Assembly: GCA_049323895.1 (NCBI GenBank)
Contig: JBMOKT010000021.1
Span: forward strand, 62,001-126,000
Reading direction: 5' to 3'
Source: JBMOKT01 sp049323895
GTDB lineage: Bacteria > Bacillota > Peptococcia > Peptococcales > BICA1-8
Length of the DNA stretch: 64,000 nucleotides
Both the position numbers and the translations under genes were made by a program. Below are positions 33,313 through 42,555 of this stretch, in pieces. Under the pieces are notes generated by a model, which had not been told where the DNA came from, ran no database searches, and worked only from the letters and a program-made list of their open reading frames with translations. Numbering within the stretch: the stretch's first letter is position 1; each line of letters opens with the position of its first letter.

Positions 33313-33651
33313 CTACATCCCCAGAATCTGCCAGATGTATAACGGTGCGGTCAGGGTAAACACAAGGCATGCGAACAGGATGGCGGGCGCAGCCCACTCA
33401 AACTGCCCGTGCTTCCGGTAGTCAAAGTATGCCGTACCGAGCTTGGCAAAGAAAAATACAGCAAGGATGAGGTCGATTGCAGGAAATACCACCTTGTTGA
33501 CTACAGTCTTGATCTGACCGGATGCGTCGTTCCAGGTGCTTTCGATTGCTCCGGCCACGTCGCCTGTGGGCGCGGCATAGGCAGTCGTACAGAACGCAAA
33601 ACCCAGCAGCAAGACCACGAGAAGAACGGGCAGGATTCGTTTCAGTTTCAT
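33313..33651 (-). CDS. DUF3852-like pilin-type (VirB2-like) membrane protein
   Basis: About 112 aa with a signal peptide (cleavage near TAYAAPTG) and two further hydrophobic helices, the plan of VirB2/TrbC-type conjugative pilins and of clostridial DUF3852 proteins. ATG 33651 follows AAAGGTGG by eight bases. It is encoded next to other exported proteins and upstream of trbL. The pilin role is inferred from topology and context. Confidence 0.65.
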   Translation of the reverse strand: MKLKRILPVLLVVLLLGFAFCTTAYAAPTGDVAGAIESTWNDASGQIKTVVNKVVFPAIDLILAVFFFAKLGTAYFDYRKHGQFEWAAPAILFACLVFTLTAPLYIWQILGM

Positions 33652-33688
33652 GAGGATAACCACCTTTCTTTTCTTAATTTTTTACATA

Positions 33689-33720
33689 GAAAAAGGCCGC
33701 AAAGCTCTTGCCCTGCGGTC
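33689..33720 (-). terminator. Leftward terminator after the Trp-rich exported protein gene
   Basis: Minus-strand GACCGCA and TGCGGCC pair with one mismatch or wobble around a 12-base loop and are followed by TTTTT. It separates the 565-aa gene from the DUF3852-like gene. Confidence 0.55.
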
Positions 33721-33739
33721 ATGTTTCTTTTTCTGTTGT

Positions 33740-35434
33740 TTACGGTTTTACCGGCGCGATATGCCAGTCATCCCAAAGGCTTCCCCGGATGTTCACCGAG
33801 TCGATGAGGTTCATGGAAAGCATTCCAGCCGGAGTCCAGCAGTCGATGAGCCAGGTGTAAGGCGTATAGCTTCCGTCAGGGAACCAGATGGGAGTGAAGT
33901 GTGTCCGGCGATTATAGGTCGAGTATTTGTTGGACTTAAACTCGAATTTTGAGCCATATCCGGACTGTGTATGCTCCAGCTGCCGCCAGTATGCTTCGTA
34001 CCGGAATTCGGGGAAATATGTGACGGCTGTCTGTGCATCAGTTACCGCCGGGGATTGGTTGGTGCTGACGTTTGCGGTGACGGCCTGATTGATTCCGTAC
34101 CCGCTTTTCATGTTCTTGCCGTATGCGGTCGGTGCTTTAACATCCGGCACGACATTCATGGATGCCGAAAGGATGGCGCTGTAAGAGAGCCAGTCGAACT
34201 CCCACCATCCGTGATCGCACCAATAGCCGTCCTCACCTGAACCGTGCCATACCCAATAGGCACGCCACCATGGATGCCAGACGCCCCAGGATGCCGAGGC
34301 TTTCTGTTCTTTATTCGGAATGGCAGCTCTGGAATAGGAATCGTTCCGGTCATCAGCCACCGGATTGGGCGGATCATTTGTTGACAGATCCACAATCCTC
34401 GCTGTAATGGTACTCTGGCTTGCAGAGCCCCCGCCCGATACCGACACATAAATGGTCATGGTCTGCGGCGTTGCAGGAGCCTTCCAGCGAACCCATGCAA
34501 GCTGACTGTCGCCCTCCGGATAATATATGCTGCCGACATTATAGGGCTGGCCTCCGATTGTGAAGCGGACCGTGACAGGATGGTCAGGATCTGCCTGGCC
34601 GCCCCGAACAGTTACCGATGTGATGACTTCGGTGTTAACCCTGTATTCATAATCGGCTGCCGTAACCTCCGGAGGCTCCGGCTCTGCTTCGTTGAAGCGC
34701 ACAATACCGAGTCCGAGGGATGAAATAATATCTGCGTCCGAAGCGGCCGTGGTCGTTGAGCCATCCCATGCCGGGTAGCCGAGATCAGGTGTTTCAAGGA
34801 ACATCGCCAGCGGCAGATTCTTATGACTGAGGGACACCATCCTGCTCCGCAGGCCGCCGTTCAGCTGCTGGTCAAAAAGTGCAGCCTCGGTTGCGGTCAT
34901 GGCGTACTTGATTCCCCCAAAGGTCATATATGCGATGGGTTCCAGAAGCAGGCGGTATTTACCGTTTATCAAAACGTTAAAATCCATGCCGGTAAGATTT
35001 GCAATGCTTCGGATGACCTGCTCGTCGGTGAAGTAACTTTTGATTGCGGCAATATTTCCGTTGCCGCTAGAAGTAGTGATGATTTTTGGAATCGATTGTG
35101 TTGGGTTTATATAGTAGTATGCACCTTGGACAGGTGAAAGAGACCTGCCGCTCGTATACTGCAGTTTACTTACCTTCCCAAAATGGATGATGGAGGTGGC
35201 TGGTGTCTTATTTGAAAGGTCAATTGGAGTGGTTACAACCGCATGGTCGCTTACCCGAATGACCGTAACCCTTACGCCTTCATCGCCGCCATTCCAGTAA
35301 TCAGTGTTTGTGCCACTGCCCATCCCTCCGCCGCCTCCATCTATGTTACCTTCTCCAACAGCAAAGACGGGCATTGGCAACAAAGCGGACAACAGCAGCG
35401 CAATCGCAAGCATGATGCTGAGTATTTTTTTCAT
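33740..35434 (-). CDS. Large exported protein with Trp-rich segment, function unknown
   Basis: About 564 aa from MKKILSIMLAIALLLS, a clear signal peptide ending near PVFAVGEG. A Gly-rich stretch follows (DGGGGGMGSG), then a domain with TGMDFNVLINGKYRLLLEPIAYM, a beta-sandwich-like part, and a Trp/Tyr-rich region (WGVWHPWWRAYWVWHG). This type of protein accompanies Tad-like and conjugation genes in clostridial elements and is presumably on the cell surface. No enzymatic motif seen. The longer in-frame start (35467) lies inside a terminator hairpin and is not used. Confidence 0.7.
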   Translation of the reverse strand: MKKILSIMLAIALLLSALLPMPVFAVGEGNIDGGGGGMGSGTNTDYWNGGDEGVRVTVIRVSDHAVVTTPIDLSNKTPATSIIHFGKVSKLQYTSGRSLSPVQGAYYYINPTQSIPKIITTSSGNGNIAAIKSYFTDEQVIRSIANLTGMDFNVLINGKYRLLLEPIAYMTFGGIKYAMTATEAALFDQQLNGGLRSRMVSLSHKNLPLAMFLETPDLGYPAWDGSTTTAASDADIISSLGLGIVRFNEAEPEPPEVTAADYEYRVNTEVITSVTVRGGQADPDHPVTVRFTIGGQPYNVGSIYYPEGDSQLAWVRWKAPATPQTMTIYVSVSGGGSASQSTITARIVDLSTNDPPNPVADDRNDSYSRAAIPNKEQKASASWGVWHPWWRAYWVWHGSGEDGYWCDHGWWEFDWLSYSAILSASMNVVPDVKAPTAYGKNMKSGYGINQAVTANVSTNQSPAVTDAQTAVTYFPEFRYEAYWRQLEHTQSGYGSKFEFKSNKYSTYNRRTHFTPIWFPDGSYTPYTWLIDCWTPAGMLSMNLIDSVNIRGSLWDDWHIAPVKP

Positions 35435-35453
35435 GAAATCCTCCTTGCAACAT

Positions 35454-35483
35454 GAAAAGCACAGCATTTCTGCCGTGCTTTTC
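35454..35483 (-). terminator. Leftward terminator-like hairpin after DUF6550 gene
   Basis: Minus-strand GAAAAGCAC..GCAG and GCTG..TGCTTTTC form a long imperfect stem in the gap between the DUF6550-like gene and the exported protein gene. Confidence 0.5.
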
Positions 35484-35505
35484 GCGGTTGCTTTTATTAA
35501 ATTAA

Positions 35506-36063
35506 TCAGTTCATGATGCCGATCTTATTGCCGTTTTCATACATATCATCCGCCTTGGTACCTACGTTCCCGCCACTGTTATCTACCCATCCGAATCCCG
35601 GCACCCATATCTGACCTTTTTCATTTTTATCTCCGGATTTCGGTGTAGAGGGAGTGGGGGTACTCTCCGGCTTTGTTACCTTATCATGCTCGACAGGGGT
35701 CACCGTATCGACCTTTTCTCCATCCGGGGTTTTGGACGGGTCGGTCTTTACCTCCTGCGGCGGTTTTGTGGGCTTGGTAACCTCCGCCTGTATGCTCTGC
35801 TCGGTTCCGGTTGAATCTCCGGTGCCCACAGGCGGAGCGGAAGCCTCATCCGGATTGATGGACGGTACATTCACCTCCGTCGACGGCGAAGGAATTACCT
35901 CGGCGGGGTTTACCTCATCAGATACCGTGCTTGAAGGTTGGATGGATAGTTCCTTGGGAACCTCCGGCTTAAACTGCGAGGCTATTGCTATAACAAGGGC
36001 TACGCACACCACACCGAGTCCGGCGATGGTTAGGCGTTTTTTTGTTTTGTCTGTCAGTTTCAT
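35506..36063 (-). CDS. DUF6550-like membrane-anchored linker protein
   Basis: 185 aa: one N-terminal membrane helix (about 11-29), a long Pro/Thr/Ser/Glu-rich stalk, and a short C-terminal globular motif GQIWVPGFGWVDNSGG, a signature I associate with DUF6550 proteins of conjugative elements. It lies between the TadE-like genes and the exported proteins. Likely exposed outside the membrane; function unknown. Confidence 0.65.
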   Translation of the reverse strand: MKLTDKTKKRLTIAGLGVVCVALVIAIASQFKPEVPKELSIQPSSTVSDEVNPAEVIPSPSTEVNVPSINPDEASAPPVGTGDSTGTEQSIQAEVTKPTKPPQEVKTDPSKTPDGEKVDTVTPVEHDKVTKPESTPTPSTPKSGDKNEKGQIWVPGFGWVDNSGGNVGTKADDMYENGNKIGIMN

Positions 36064-36159
36064 TTAGGGTACCTCCTTTGTGCAAAAGGTTGATATGTTT
36101 TTTCAATGACACACCATACTATAAAAGTTTCCGGAAGTCTATTGCTAATCCGAAAACAG

Positions 36160-36711
36160 TTAAAATATCGGCATATATTTTGCCTTTACCCTGAGATTGA
36201 TCACCATGGGAGGCAGTGCTTTCCCGCCAAAGGATACCGGAACCTCCAGCCTTATGGACGCATCAGCCAGCAGTCCTCTTGAATTATCGGGACTGGCAGG
36301 AGCCAATGGCATATTGTCAAGGTCAACATACAGTCCGGACAACCGGAACTCCATGTCATCCCCGGCATACTTCACATGATAGCCGCTTTCCTTCCGGAGT
36401 CCCAGCAGCTGATCAAGCCTGCCGTACATATCGCCGTAATCCAGACTTTCTTCAAAGTCGGAGGCGCTGGGCTGATAAGCTCCGCTGTAGCCTTCCCGCA
36501 CACCGTGATACACATCATCGTAGTTGTCGTTTATTGTCGAAATAACAGCGGACTGTACAGCATCCCGAACACCCTGAGCGACTATCATCAGCCGGATGGA
36601 CTCGGTAACACCGCAGAATACAATCACGAGCGCGAGGGTAACGGCAACGACAAGAGGAAATGACGACCCTTTTTTGCTTCTAAGTATATCATAAATTCTG
36701 CCAATTATCAT
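36160..36711 (-). CDS. TadE/TadG-like pilus-associated membrane protein
   Basis: About 183 aa from ATG 36711, which overlaps the stop of the DUF4320 gene (ATGA). The start SKKGSSFPLVVAVTLALVIVF is a class III pilin-like or TadE-like segment: a positively charged pre-region followed by one membrane helix, then an extracellular domain. TadE/F proteins are pseudopilins of Tad pili. It belongs to the pilus cluster. Confidence 0.65.
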   Translation of the reverse strand: MIIGRIYDILRSKKGSSFPLVVAVTLALVIVFCGVTESIRLMIVAQGVRDAVQSAVISTINDNYDDVYHGVREGYSGAYQPSASDFEESLDYGDMYGRLDQLLGLRKESGYHVKYAGDDMEFRLSGLYVDLDNMPLAPASPDNSRGLLADASIRLEVPVSFGGKALPPMVINLRVKAKYMPIF

Positions 36712-37175
36712 TTCCAGTACACCTCGCTCTTTCCGCTGGCCTCGGCCTTCAGGGTAATTAGGAAGCTCCCAAAGCCGCCAAATATGCCGATGTCGGTCTG
36801 AACGGCAGCAGTCACGGTGAATTCCTCGTTGAGCTGGAGCCTTCCGGTTTTTGACCACGAAACATTCGGGGCAAGCCCCGTTTTCTCAGTGAGAACCTGC
36901 GCCCGCAGGGTAGTTTCGCTGCCGACACGCCCGGCAATCTCCGCCTCACGGCAGAGTTCCGTAGCGTAGGTGTCCAGCTTGTTTTTTGTCACGAATACCG
37001 GAAGCACGCTCACAGCCAGGGCTATGACCAGCATCACACATAGAACCAGCACCGCCACGTCGATATACCCCTCGCCGCGTTTGCTTTTTAACAGCTTCAG
37101 CCACTCTCTCATTATGGAGATATAGTTTGCTTCAAGCTTTTCCGAAAGCTCCTTTTCAATATTCTTCTTATCCAT
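36708..37175 (-). CDS. DUF4320-family TadE-like pseudopilin
   Basis: 155 aa; a cytoplasmic N-terminus ends in SKRGEGYIDVAVLVLCVMLVIALAVSVLP written in two parts: the charged GEGYIDVAV start and one helix. An extracellular beta domain follows (GRVGSETTLRAQVL ... EFTVTAAVQT). The DUF4320 family in clostridial conjugative elements has this plan. It is part of the Tad-like operon, 20 bases after the TadC-like gene. Confidence 0.7.
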   Translation of the reverse strand: MDKKNIEKELSEKLEANYISIMREWLKLLKSKRGEGYIDVAVLVLCVMLVIALAVSVLPVFVTKNKLDTYATELCREAEIAGRVGSETTLRAQVLTEKTGLAPNVSWSKTGRLQLNEEFTVTAAVQTDIGIFGGFGSFLITLKAEASGKSEVYWK

Positions 37176-37194
37176 TTCGCATTCACACCTCCTT

Positions 37195-38076
37195 CTAAAT
37201 CATTGTGCCGAGGGAGCTTAAAATCTCCATGACGATGATTGCCATATAAGTGAGCAGGAAGCACATCAGCATGACAAAGGAGAATATCCTGATTTTCGGC
37301 GGGATTTTCTGTGCTTGCCCTTTCAGCCGCTGAAGCTCCAATGCCTTGAAGTCATGCGACAGCATCTGAAAATACACGGCGCTGTCATCGCCGCGCAGGA
37401 CGCCGATGAGTCCTCTGACCACGTCAGAGAGCATGTGCGAATTGAGCCTTGACTCGAATCTGGTGAGTGCCGCTTCATAGCTGGATGAGCGCATGTCTGC
37501 GGTCAGCACATCCAGCTCCTGGGCAAAGGCGGGACCGGCGTTTTTCTTATAGTTTTCCATCATCGCCAGCACGTCGCGGCTGGCCTTCAGGGTCTGTTCA
37601 ATAGTAGAAACGAACCTCGGCAGCTCGCCCTCGATCTGCTCCCGCTTTTCCTTGAGCTGCTCGTCGGCCCTACGGGTTTCCTTAAAGTATGTCAGGACCG
37701 CGAGAATGATCAGCACCAGCGAGAGCAGCGGAAGAACCAACAGACAGGGTATCACTCCCAGCAGGATCGCTCCGGATTTTGTAATGGCATAGGCCGAATA
37801 GACCTCCGGAGTCATATTGATGCCCGAAGCTTTGAGGATGTTTGCCATGCGGCTGCGCTTGTACTCGTCCATCCGGATATGTCCTGAGAGCTTAACCGCC
37901 CCCGACATGATCCAGACCTCCAGCGTTTTAACAGCCTTTTTGTTTTTCCTTCCCGCATTCAGCATGGCCTTGGCCGTGTCCATGGTCGGCAGCTTCAGGA
38001 TGTCTGCCAGAATGAAATACAGGCCTGCGGCAAGGAGTATTCCGGTAAAAAACAGTTGTGTCATCCTTTCCGTCAC
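37195..38076 (-). CDS. tadC: TadC-like type II secretion F-domain protein
   Basis: 293 aa with membrane helices at the N-terminus, the middle (about 105-130) and the C-terminus, and a cytoplasmic F-domain (LPRFVSTIEQTLKASRDVL ... YEAALTRFESRLNS). With TadB it forms the inner-membrane platform of a Tad/Flp pilus. The start overlaps the tadB-like stop (ATGA). Confidence 0.8.
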   Translation of the reverse strand: MTERMTQLFFTGILLAAGLYFILADILKLPTMDTAKAMLNAGRKNKKAVKTLEVWIMSGAVKLSGHIRMDEYKRSRMANILKASGINMTPEVYSAYAITKSGAILLGVIPCLLVLPLLSLVLIILAVLTYFKETRRADEQLKEKREQIEGELPRFVSTIEQTLKASRDVLAMMENYKKNAGPAFAQELDVLTADMRSSSYEAALTRFESRLNSHMLSDVVRGLIGVLRGDDSAVYFQMLSHDFKALELQRLKGQAQKIPPKIRIFSFVMLMCFLLTYMAIIVMEILSSLGTMI

Positions 38077-39002
38077 CTCCTGTACTCGATGGGCTTGGTC
38101 AGTCTGATGACAAAAGCCATAGAGATAAATATCGCCGCAGCGCAGACCGCGAGGATGATTTGCCCCACCGCCGTGTGCATCAGGGTGTGATACCAGTCCT
38201 TGTTGAGAAAATACATAATCGGCACATTGCCGGCCACCAGCAGAGCCATGATGATAAATTCCTTGCGGGGTTCAAACACCAGATATTCCAGCTCGGCGTT
38301 CACAATGCGCATGTCTGAGAGCTTGCTGACAATCGGAGTCAGCGTGGTCTTGAGGCTGCGGTCGTGCTGGCAGGCGGCGATGGCGTCGCACCATTCATGG
38401 AACACCTCGTTGTCTATTTTTGGCTTCATACTGTGGAGCGCTTTGTCCAGATCGGGATCGATGAGCTTCACCTGAGTCAGAAATCCAGCAAATACGCTCC
38501 GTACAGGAGGATTGAGGTATTGGACGCTTTCCTCCACTGCCGTCAGGATATCCTCGCTTCTTAAGTATGCAGTGGTGATGATGGAGAGCGCCGTCTCCAG
38601 CTCGGCGGCGATGTTCTTTTTGTAATGCGTGGCTGTCAGCCGGATGTACCAGAAGGGTATAAACATCATCCCAACCGCCATCACGGGCACAAGAAACACA
38701 TTGCCAATCAGGATGGCAAGGCTGGCGCCAATTGCGAGGAACACCAGCGACGCCGCGCAGATCATGGAGAAGCGGGAGCTTCGCCCGGTGATGGCGAGGA
38801 TCTCCTGAACCTCGGTAATCTCACGGCGAAGGAAGGACGGCTTTTTTCGCCGGGCGGCTTCGTTAATCTCCGACTTAATGCTTTTGTTGTTGCGGGTCAG
38901 AAACCCGAACAGCCCGTCAGTAAACTCCATCGGGGAGAGTCCGAGCAAAAGAAAAGTACCGGCGATGAAACCGGCACAGGCAATTAAGAGGATTGTCATC
39001 AT
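38073..39002 (-). CDS. tadB: TadB-like type II secretion F-domain protein
   Basis: 309 aa, four or so membrane helices and an F-domain (AAELETALSIITTAYLRSED ... AVEESVQYLNPPVRSVF). It is the partner of TadC in the pilus assembly platform. Its ATG overlaps the end of the ATPase gene by one base. Confidence 0.8.
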   Translation of the reverse strand: MMTILLIACAGFIAGTFLLLGLSPMEFTDGLFGFLTRNNKSIKSEINEAARRKKPSFLRREITEVQEILAITGRSSRFSMICAASLVFLAIGASLAILIGNVFLVPVMAVGMMFIPFWYIRLTATHYKKNIAAELETALSIITTAYLRSEDILTAVEESVQYLNPPVRSVFAGFLTQVKLIDPDLDKALHSMKPKIDNEVFHEWCDAIAACQHDRSLKTTLTPIVSKLSDMRIVNAELEYLVFEPRKEFIIMALLVAGNVPIMYFLNKDWYHTLMHTAVGQIILAVCAAAIFISMAFVIRLTKPIEYRR

Positions 39003-40426
39003 CAGGCAGCACCTCCCGCCGTAAGGATTTGCTTCAGGGTATCCTGGGGCATGCCATTTTCAAGGAAACGCTTCTGAAGGCTTGACGAGATTCCCTGTAC
39101 CGCGCTGTGGCAGCCGTTGATAATGAATTTCCCATCCTCCACGCGGTTCTCTGTAATCTGGAATTGGAACAGGCTGCGGAAGCTTCGCGTGCCGTCCGGC
39201 AGGATCTCGCACTCCATGATCTCCATCAGCCTTCTTTGCTTGTTCTCCAGCTGCTTGGAGAATACCACAATGGGGAATGCCTCTGTCACCAGATCCATGA
39301 GCGTGTTGTCCGCCATGTCATATTTCCTTTTGCACAGGGTGACCATACGGCGCCATGTAGCCTCGCAGCTGTTGGAGTGGATGGTGGTCAGTACCGTGTG
39401 GCCGGTTCTGGCAGACTCCTGGGCGGCATAGGCCTCCGGTCCGCGCATTTCGCCCACGCAGATGATTTCAGGGTTGAAGCGCAGAGCCATATCCAGGAGA
39501 ATATCCTGATCGATGTTCTGCTTCTCGTTTTCACTCATGCGGGTCAGGGTATGGATGACGCTGTTGCACACCTTACCATCCATTTGGCGCACCAACGCCA
39601 GCTCACGGGAGCCGTTTTCAATGGTGAATATCCTTTTGCTGTTCGGTATGGTTGTAAGAAGCCATCCCGCCAGAGTGGTCTTTCCAGAGCTGGTGGCTCC
39701 CGCCGCACAGACAGAAATTCCGTATCTGAGGCACTCTGCCAGAAAATCCAGCATCGGTTCGGTAGCAGTCCCGACGCGAATGAAGTCCTCTTTTTTCATG
39801 GATTGGGGATTCACGATACGGATTGAAGCGGATACCCCCACATCCTCATCCACCAGCGGAGTTTTCAGCACGGCGATACGGATATTTTTAGAGAGATGCC
39901 CCAGAATAGCGGGGCTGGCGTTGTCCAGCACCATGCCGGACACATGAAGCATACGCCGCACCACATTTATGGCATGCTCAGGGCTGTCAAAATGTTCATC
40001 CAGCTTTTTGGTGACTCCGCTGCTGTACTGTACCTCGATGTCGTTCCAGGCATTGACGTCAATTTCCTCAATACCGGCTCCGAAGATGTATTTTGTCAGG
40101 AACGAAAACTCCGCCATCTCGGTGTACAGAGCGTCCACCAATTGCTTCTGTGACATACCCGAAACAGCGATACGGTAATCCTGAACATATTTGGTGATAT
40201 ACCGCTTGATCTGCGCCTTGACTTCCTCCGTGCCGCCATCGGTAATCAGTGTGGCATATTTGCCGGAGATGTACTCCTGCACCTCATGTAACACAGAGTT
40301 GAAATCCCTGGCAGCTCCATCGGATGAAAAAAACAGGCCTTGATTGCCTGTCATGGTGATGGCCTGAGGTTTCACTCCCGCAAGAGGCGGGATGTTTATA
40401 TCCTTCATGCGATTCTTTCTGCTCAT
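39002..40426 (-). CDS. tadA: TadA/CpaF-family secretion ATPase
   Basis: 474 aa. It has an N-terminal CpaF-type domain (FGAGIEEIDVNAWNDIEV), a Walker A motif GATSSGKTTLAGWLL, an Asp box (FTIENGSRELAL), a Walker B region PEIICVGEMRGPEAYAA and the His box TGHTVLTTIHSN. It drives extension, and possibly retraction, of Tad pili. It overlaps the TadZ-like gene by four bases, placing it in one operon. Confidence 0.92.
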   Translation of the reverse strand: MSRKNRMKDINIPPLAGVKPQAITMTGNQGLFFSSDGAARDFNSVLHEVQEYISGKYATLITDGGTEEVKAQIKRYITKYVQDYRIAVSGMSQKQLVDALYTEMAEFSFLTKYIFGAGIEEIDVNAWNDIEVQYSSGVTKKLDEHFDSPEHAINVVRRMLHVSGMVLDNASPAILGHLSKNIRIAVLKTPLVDEDVGVSASIRIVNPQSMKKEDFIRVGTATEPMLDFLAECLRYGISVCAAGATSSGKTTLAGWLLTTIPNSKRIFTIENGSRELALVRQMDGKVCNSVIHTLTRMSENEKQNIDQDILLDMALRFNPEIICVGEMRGPEAYAAQESARTGHTVLTTIHSNSCEATWRRMVTLCKRKYDMADNTLMDLVTEAFPIVVFSKQLENKQRRLMEIMECEILPDGTRSFRSLFQFQITENRVEDGKFIINGCHSAVQGISSSLQKRFLENGMPQDTLKQILTAGGAA

Positions 40427-41235
40427 ACGCCGAACACCTCCTTTGCGAGCCGGGCGATCTCCTTGCGGAGGCTCCGGCTGTCCTTGAGTGTCAGCTCTCC
40501 CAGCAGGTTCCCCGATAGAGCCAGATTCTCCAGCTCGTCCGAATGGGGAAGCCTGAAGGAGACATTGCCCAAGACCTGCTCGATATGCTCTCCTGCCTGA
40601 TTCGATTTGATATTGGAAGCCACCTTGTACTGCTTGTCAGCGTCCCATTTTTGATCCTTCAGGAGTGGGAGCTGGCTGGAGAGGTAGCTGACAGACTTCA
40701 GGTCGCAGTTTACCAGCCGGAGAACAGAATCAGCCTCCAGCAGCGAAACCGCAGACAGGATATCGTGAGCGATGGCGCTGCCGCAGTCGATGATGATGTA
40801 GGCCGCTATGTCCCGCAGATGGTCAATCAGCTCGGCTGCAAGCTCCTGGGAGTACGGCGGGTAAGTAAACACGTTCTCACCCTTGAGCATTCCGATAATG
40901 GTCAGGTAGTCCAGCTTCCTGTGGGTGATGCAGTTCTGCTTGATGAGCAGATCCGTCACATGGGTGGCGGCAAGTATACTGCCGAGGGATCGCTCACACT
41001 CCAGATCGCCGGGCGGACAGATGCAGGGCAGCATGGGCGTGGTCATGTCGCACAGCAGCAAGACCACATTCTTCTTCTGATCCGCCAGATATTTCGCAAG
41101 ACGGACGCTCACAGTGGTCTTTCCGCTGCCGGGGCTGCCCCATACCGCCAGCACCTGCACATTCTGTTCCGGTTCCTCCGGCACAGACTCAGCCTGCTTG
41201 CGGGAGAAAATACTCCCTTTCATGAAATTGAGCAT
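40423..41235 (-). CDS. tadZ: TadZ/CpaE-like ParA-type ATPase
   Basis: 270 aa with a P-loop VWGSPGSGKTTVSVRLA (deviant from classical ParA KGGxxKT) and AAYIIIDCGSAIAHD as the switch region. TadZ localises pilus assembly at the pole. Position between cpaB- and tadA-like genes supports the call. The long gap between LLLCDMTTP and the next motif is unusual but seen in Firmicutes relatives. Confidence 0.75.
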   Translation of the reverse strand: MLNFMKGSIFSRKQAESVPEEPEQNVQVLAVWGSPGSGKTTVSVRLAKYLADQKKNVVLLLCDMTTPMLPCICPPGDLECERSLGSILAATHVTDLLIKQNCITHRKLDYLTIIGMLKGENVFTYPPYSQELAAELIDHLRDIAAYIIIDCGSAIAHDILSAVSLLEADSVLRLVNCDLKSVSYLSSQLPLLKDQKWDADKQYKVASNIKSNQAGEHIEQVLGNVSFRLPHSDELENLALSGNLLGELTLKDSRSLRKEIARLAKEVFGV

Positions 41236-41237
41236 CT

Positions 41238-42098
41238 TTACTCACCTCCGGTTTCCTGTACAGAATTTTGAGGCTCAGTTGGAACCGCTGAGGGGATCGG
41301 TGTTTCCGAAACAGCCGCTTGCGAGGTTTGTTCAGCCGTCTGCGACGCAGGCTTCGGATACAGGGCTTCAATTACCTTATCCTGCAGTTCGGAAAATTTA
41401 GCGGCGTTCTCCTTAGAGCCTCTGTAAACGAGGGACAGATGGAGCCTGCCGTCTGACTCCAGCTCTGCGAGGATTTTTGCCTGCTCCGATGAAACCAGCA
41501 GTGTGACGGTGGCTGGGAGCTGCTTTTTGTCATCAGCCTTTGCGGAGGTGTCAGCTTCGGCGGTATGTTGGTCGGTGTCGTAGCCGGTGCTGGCGGTCAC
41601 GCCGATGACCTCGACGTAGGTCAGCTCCGGAGGGATTACAGTGGAGCCCTGCTTTTTATAGTCGGGCGCAATTACCGACACGATGTCGCCTGAGATCAGC
41701 TTGCCGGACAAGCCTCCGGCAAAGTTATTAATGCTGATGGAAATAGCCTGCTTGTCGCCGTTCAGGTTGTACAGATAGGCATTCTCCGACGCCGGTGTAT
41801 CCGACAGCTTGGCCGTGAGGACATAGTCACCGGGGGACAGATCCGCCACTGCGTATTTACCGAGAACGGCGTCCTGTTGCCTGATTACATCCTCCGGCAG
41901 GTTGTAGCCGCCGACTTCCACGGTCTGGATCATATCCTTAGTGATGGTATCGCCTGCTTTGATGTCCTTCGCTACCCGGATGACGGTCGTTTTCTGAGAC
42001 ACGCTCTGATTAAAGAGAGGCGTTAGCGCAAAGCAGATGATTAAAGAAAGCACAATGCAGATAACTCCCAGCACCGTGCGGTTTTTCAGAAAGCTCAT
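41238..42098 (-). CDS. cpaB: CpaB/RcpC-like SAF-domain pilus protein
   Basis: 286 aa: an N-terminal membrane helix (about 8-27), a SAF domain (VAKDIKAGDTITKDMIQTVEV, LSPGDYVLTAKL) and a CpaB-type domain (ISISINNFAGGLSGKLISGD). CpaB/RcpC proteins act in Tad pilus assembly across the envelope. It is followed two bases later by the TadZ-like gene. The tail is Gln/Thr-rich and disordered. Confidence 0.8.
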   Translation of the reverse strand: MSFLKNRTVLGVICIVLSLIICFALTPLFNQSVSQKTTVIRVAKDIKAGDTITKDMIQTVEVGGYNLPEDVIRQQDAVLGKYAVADLSPGDYVLTAKLSDTPASENAYLYNLNGDKQAISISINNFAGGLSGKLISGDIVSVIAPDYKKQGSTVIPPELTYVEVIGVTASTGYDTDQHTAEADTSAKADDKKQLPATVTLLVSSEQAKILAELESDGRLHLSLVYRGSKENAAKFSELQDKVIEALYPKPASQTAEQTSQAAVSETPIPSAVPTEPQNSVQETGGE

Positions 42099-42111
42099 AG
42101 AGTGTTCCTCC

Positions 42112-42555
42112 TTAAGTTATAAAGTAGGCTGCGAGGCAGCCGAGGGAAAGAAACGGTGCGAGAGGATATGCCTTTTGAACATCCCTCCCGCGCAGCTTTT
42201 GGATTATATAATTGCCTGCATGGAATAACAGCAGGGCGGTTAAGCCGATGACCGCAGCGATCATGCTTTTGTTAAAGCCCAGCACCAGTCCTGCTGCCAC
42301 CATGAGCTTGATATCCCCGCCGCCCATACCGCCTAATAAAAGGGCAACAATCAGAAAGATAATTGATGCGAAAACTCCAAGCAGCTTCAGTGGCTCAAAG
42401 GCAATAAGGCTGGTTAGGGCTATGCCGACGCAAAACCTATCGGGAATGATACCCTTGCGGATATCGGTAATTGACGCCGCCGCAAGCAGGGCGGCAAAAA
42501 AACCGCCCTGCATGAGCATCGCCAGTTGGGACAAAGCGTCCAGATCAGCCTCCAT
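42112..42555 (-). CDS. tadV: TadV/CpaA-like prepilin peptidase (A24)
   Basis: 147 aa with about five helices and the two catalytic aspartates of A24 aspartic proteases: the first in AASITDIRKGIIPD, the second in LGGMGGGDIKLMVAAG. It cleaves the leader of Flp-type prepilins. Only the peptidase part is present, as in TadV. It overlaps the pilin-like gene by 11 bases. Confidence 0.85.
   Translation of the reverse strand: MEADLDALSQLAMLMQGGFFAALLAAASITDIRKGIIPDRFCVGIALTSLIAFEPLKLLGVFASIIFLIVALLLGGMGGGDIKLMVAAGLVLGFNKSMIAAVIGLTALLLFHAGNYIIQKLRGRDVQKAYPLAPFLSLGCLAAYFIT

Noticed and set aside
33313..33651. Met at the end of the DUF3852-like protein (ILGM) as another tail copy
   Set aside because: It lies at the end of a membrane helix without linker; resemblance is accidental.
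36712..36858. N-terminal extension of the TadE-like protein (longer frame from 36858)
   Set aside because: The extension is an Arg-rich shadow of the DUF4320 gene; ATG 36711 overlaps its stop in the usual way.
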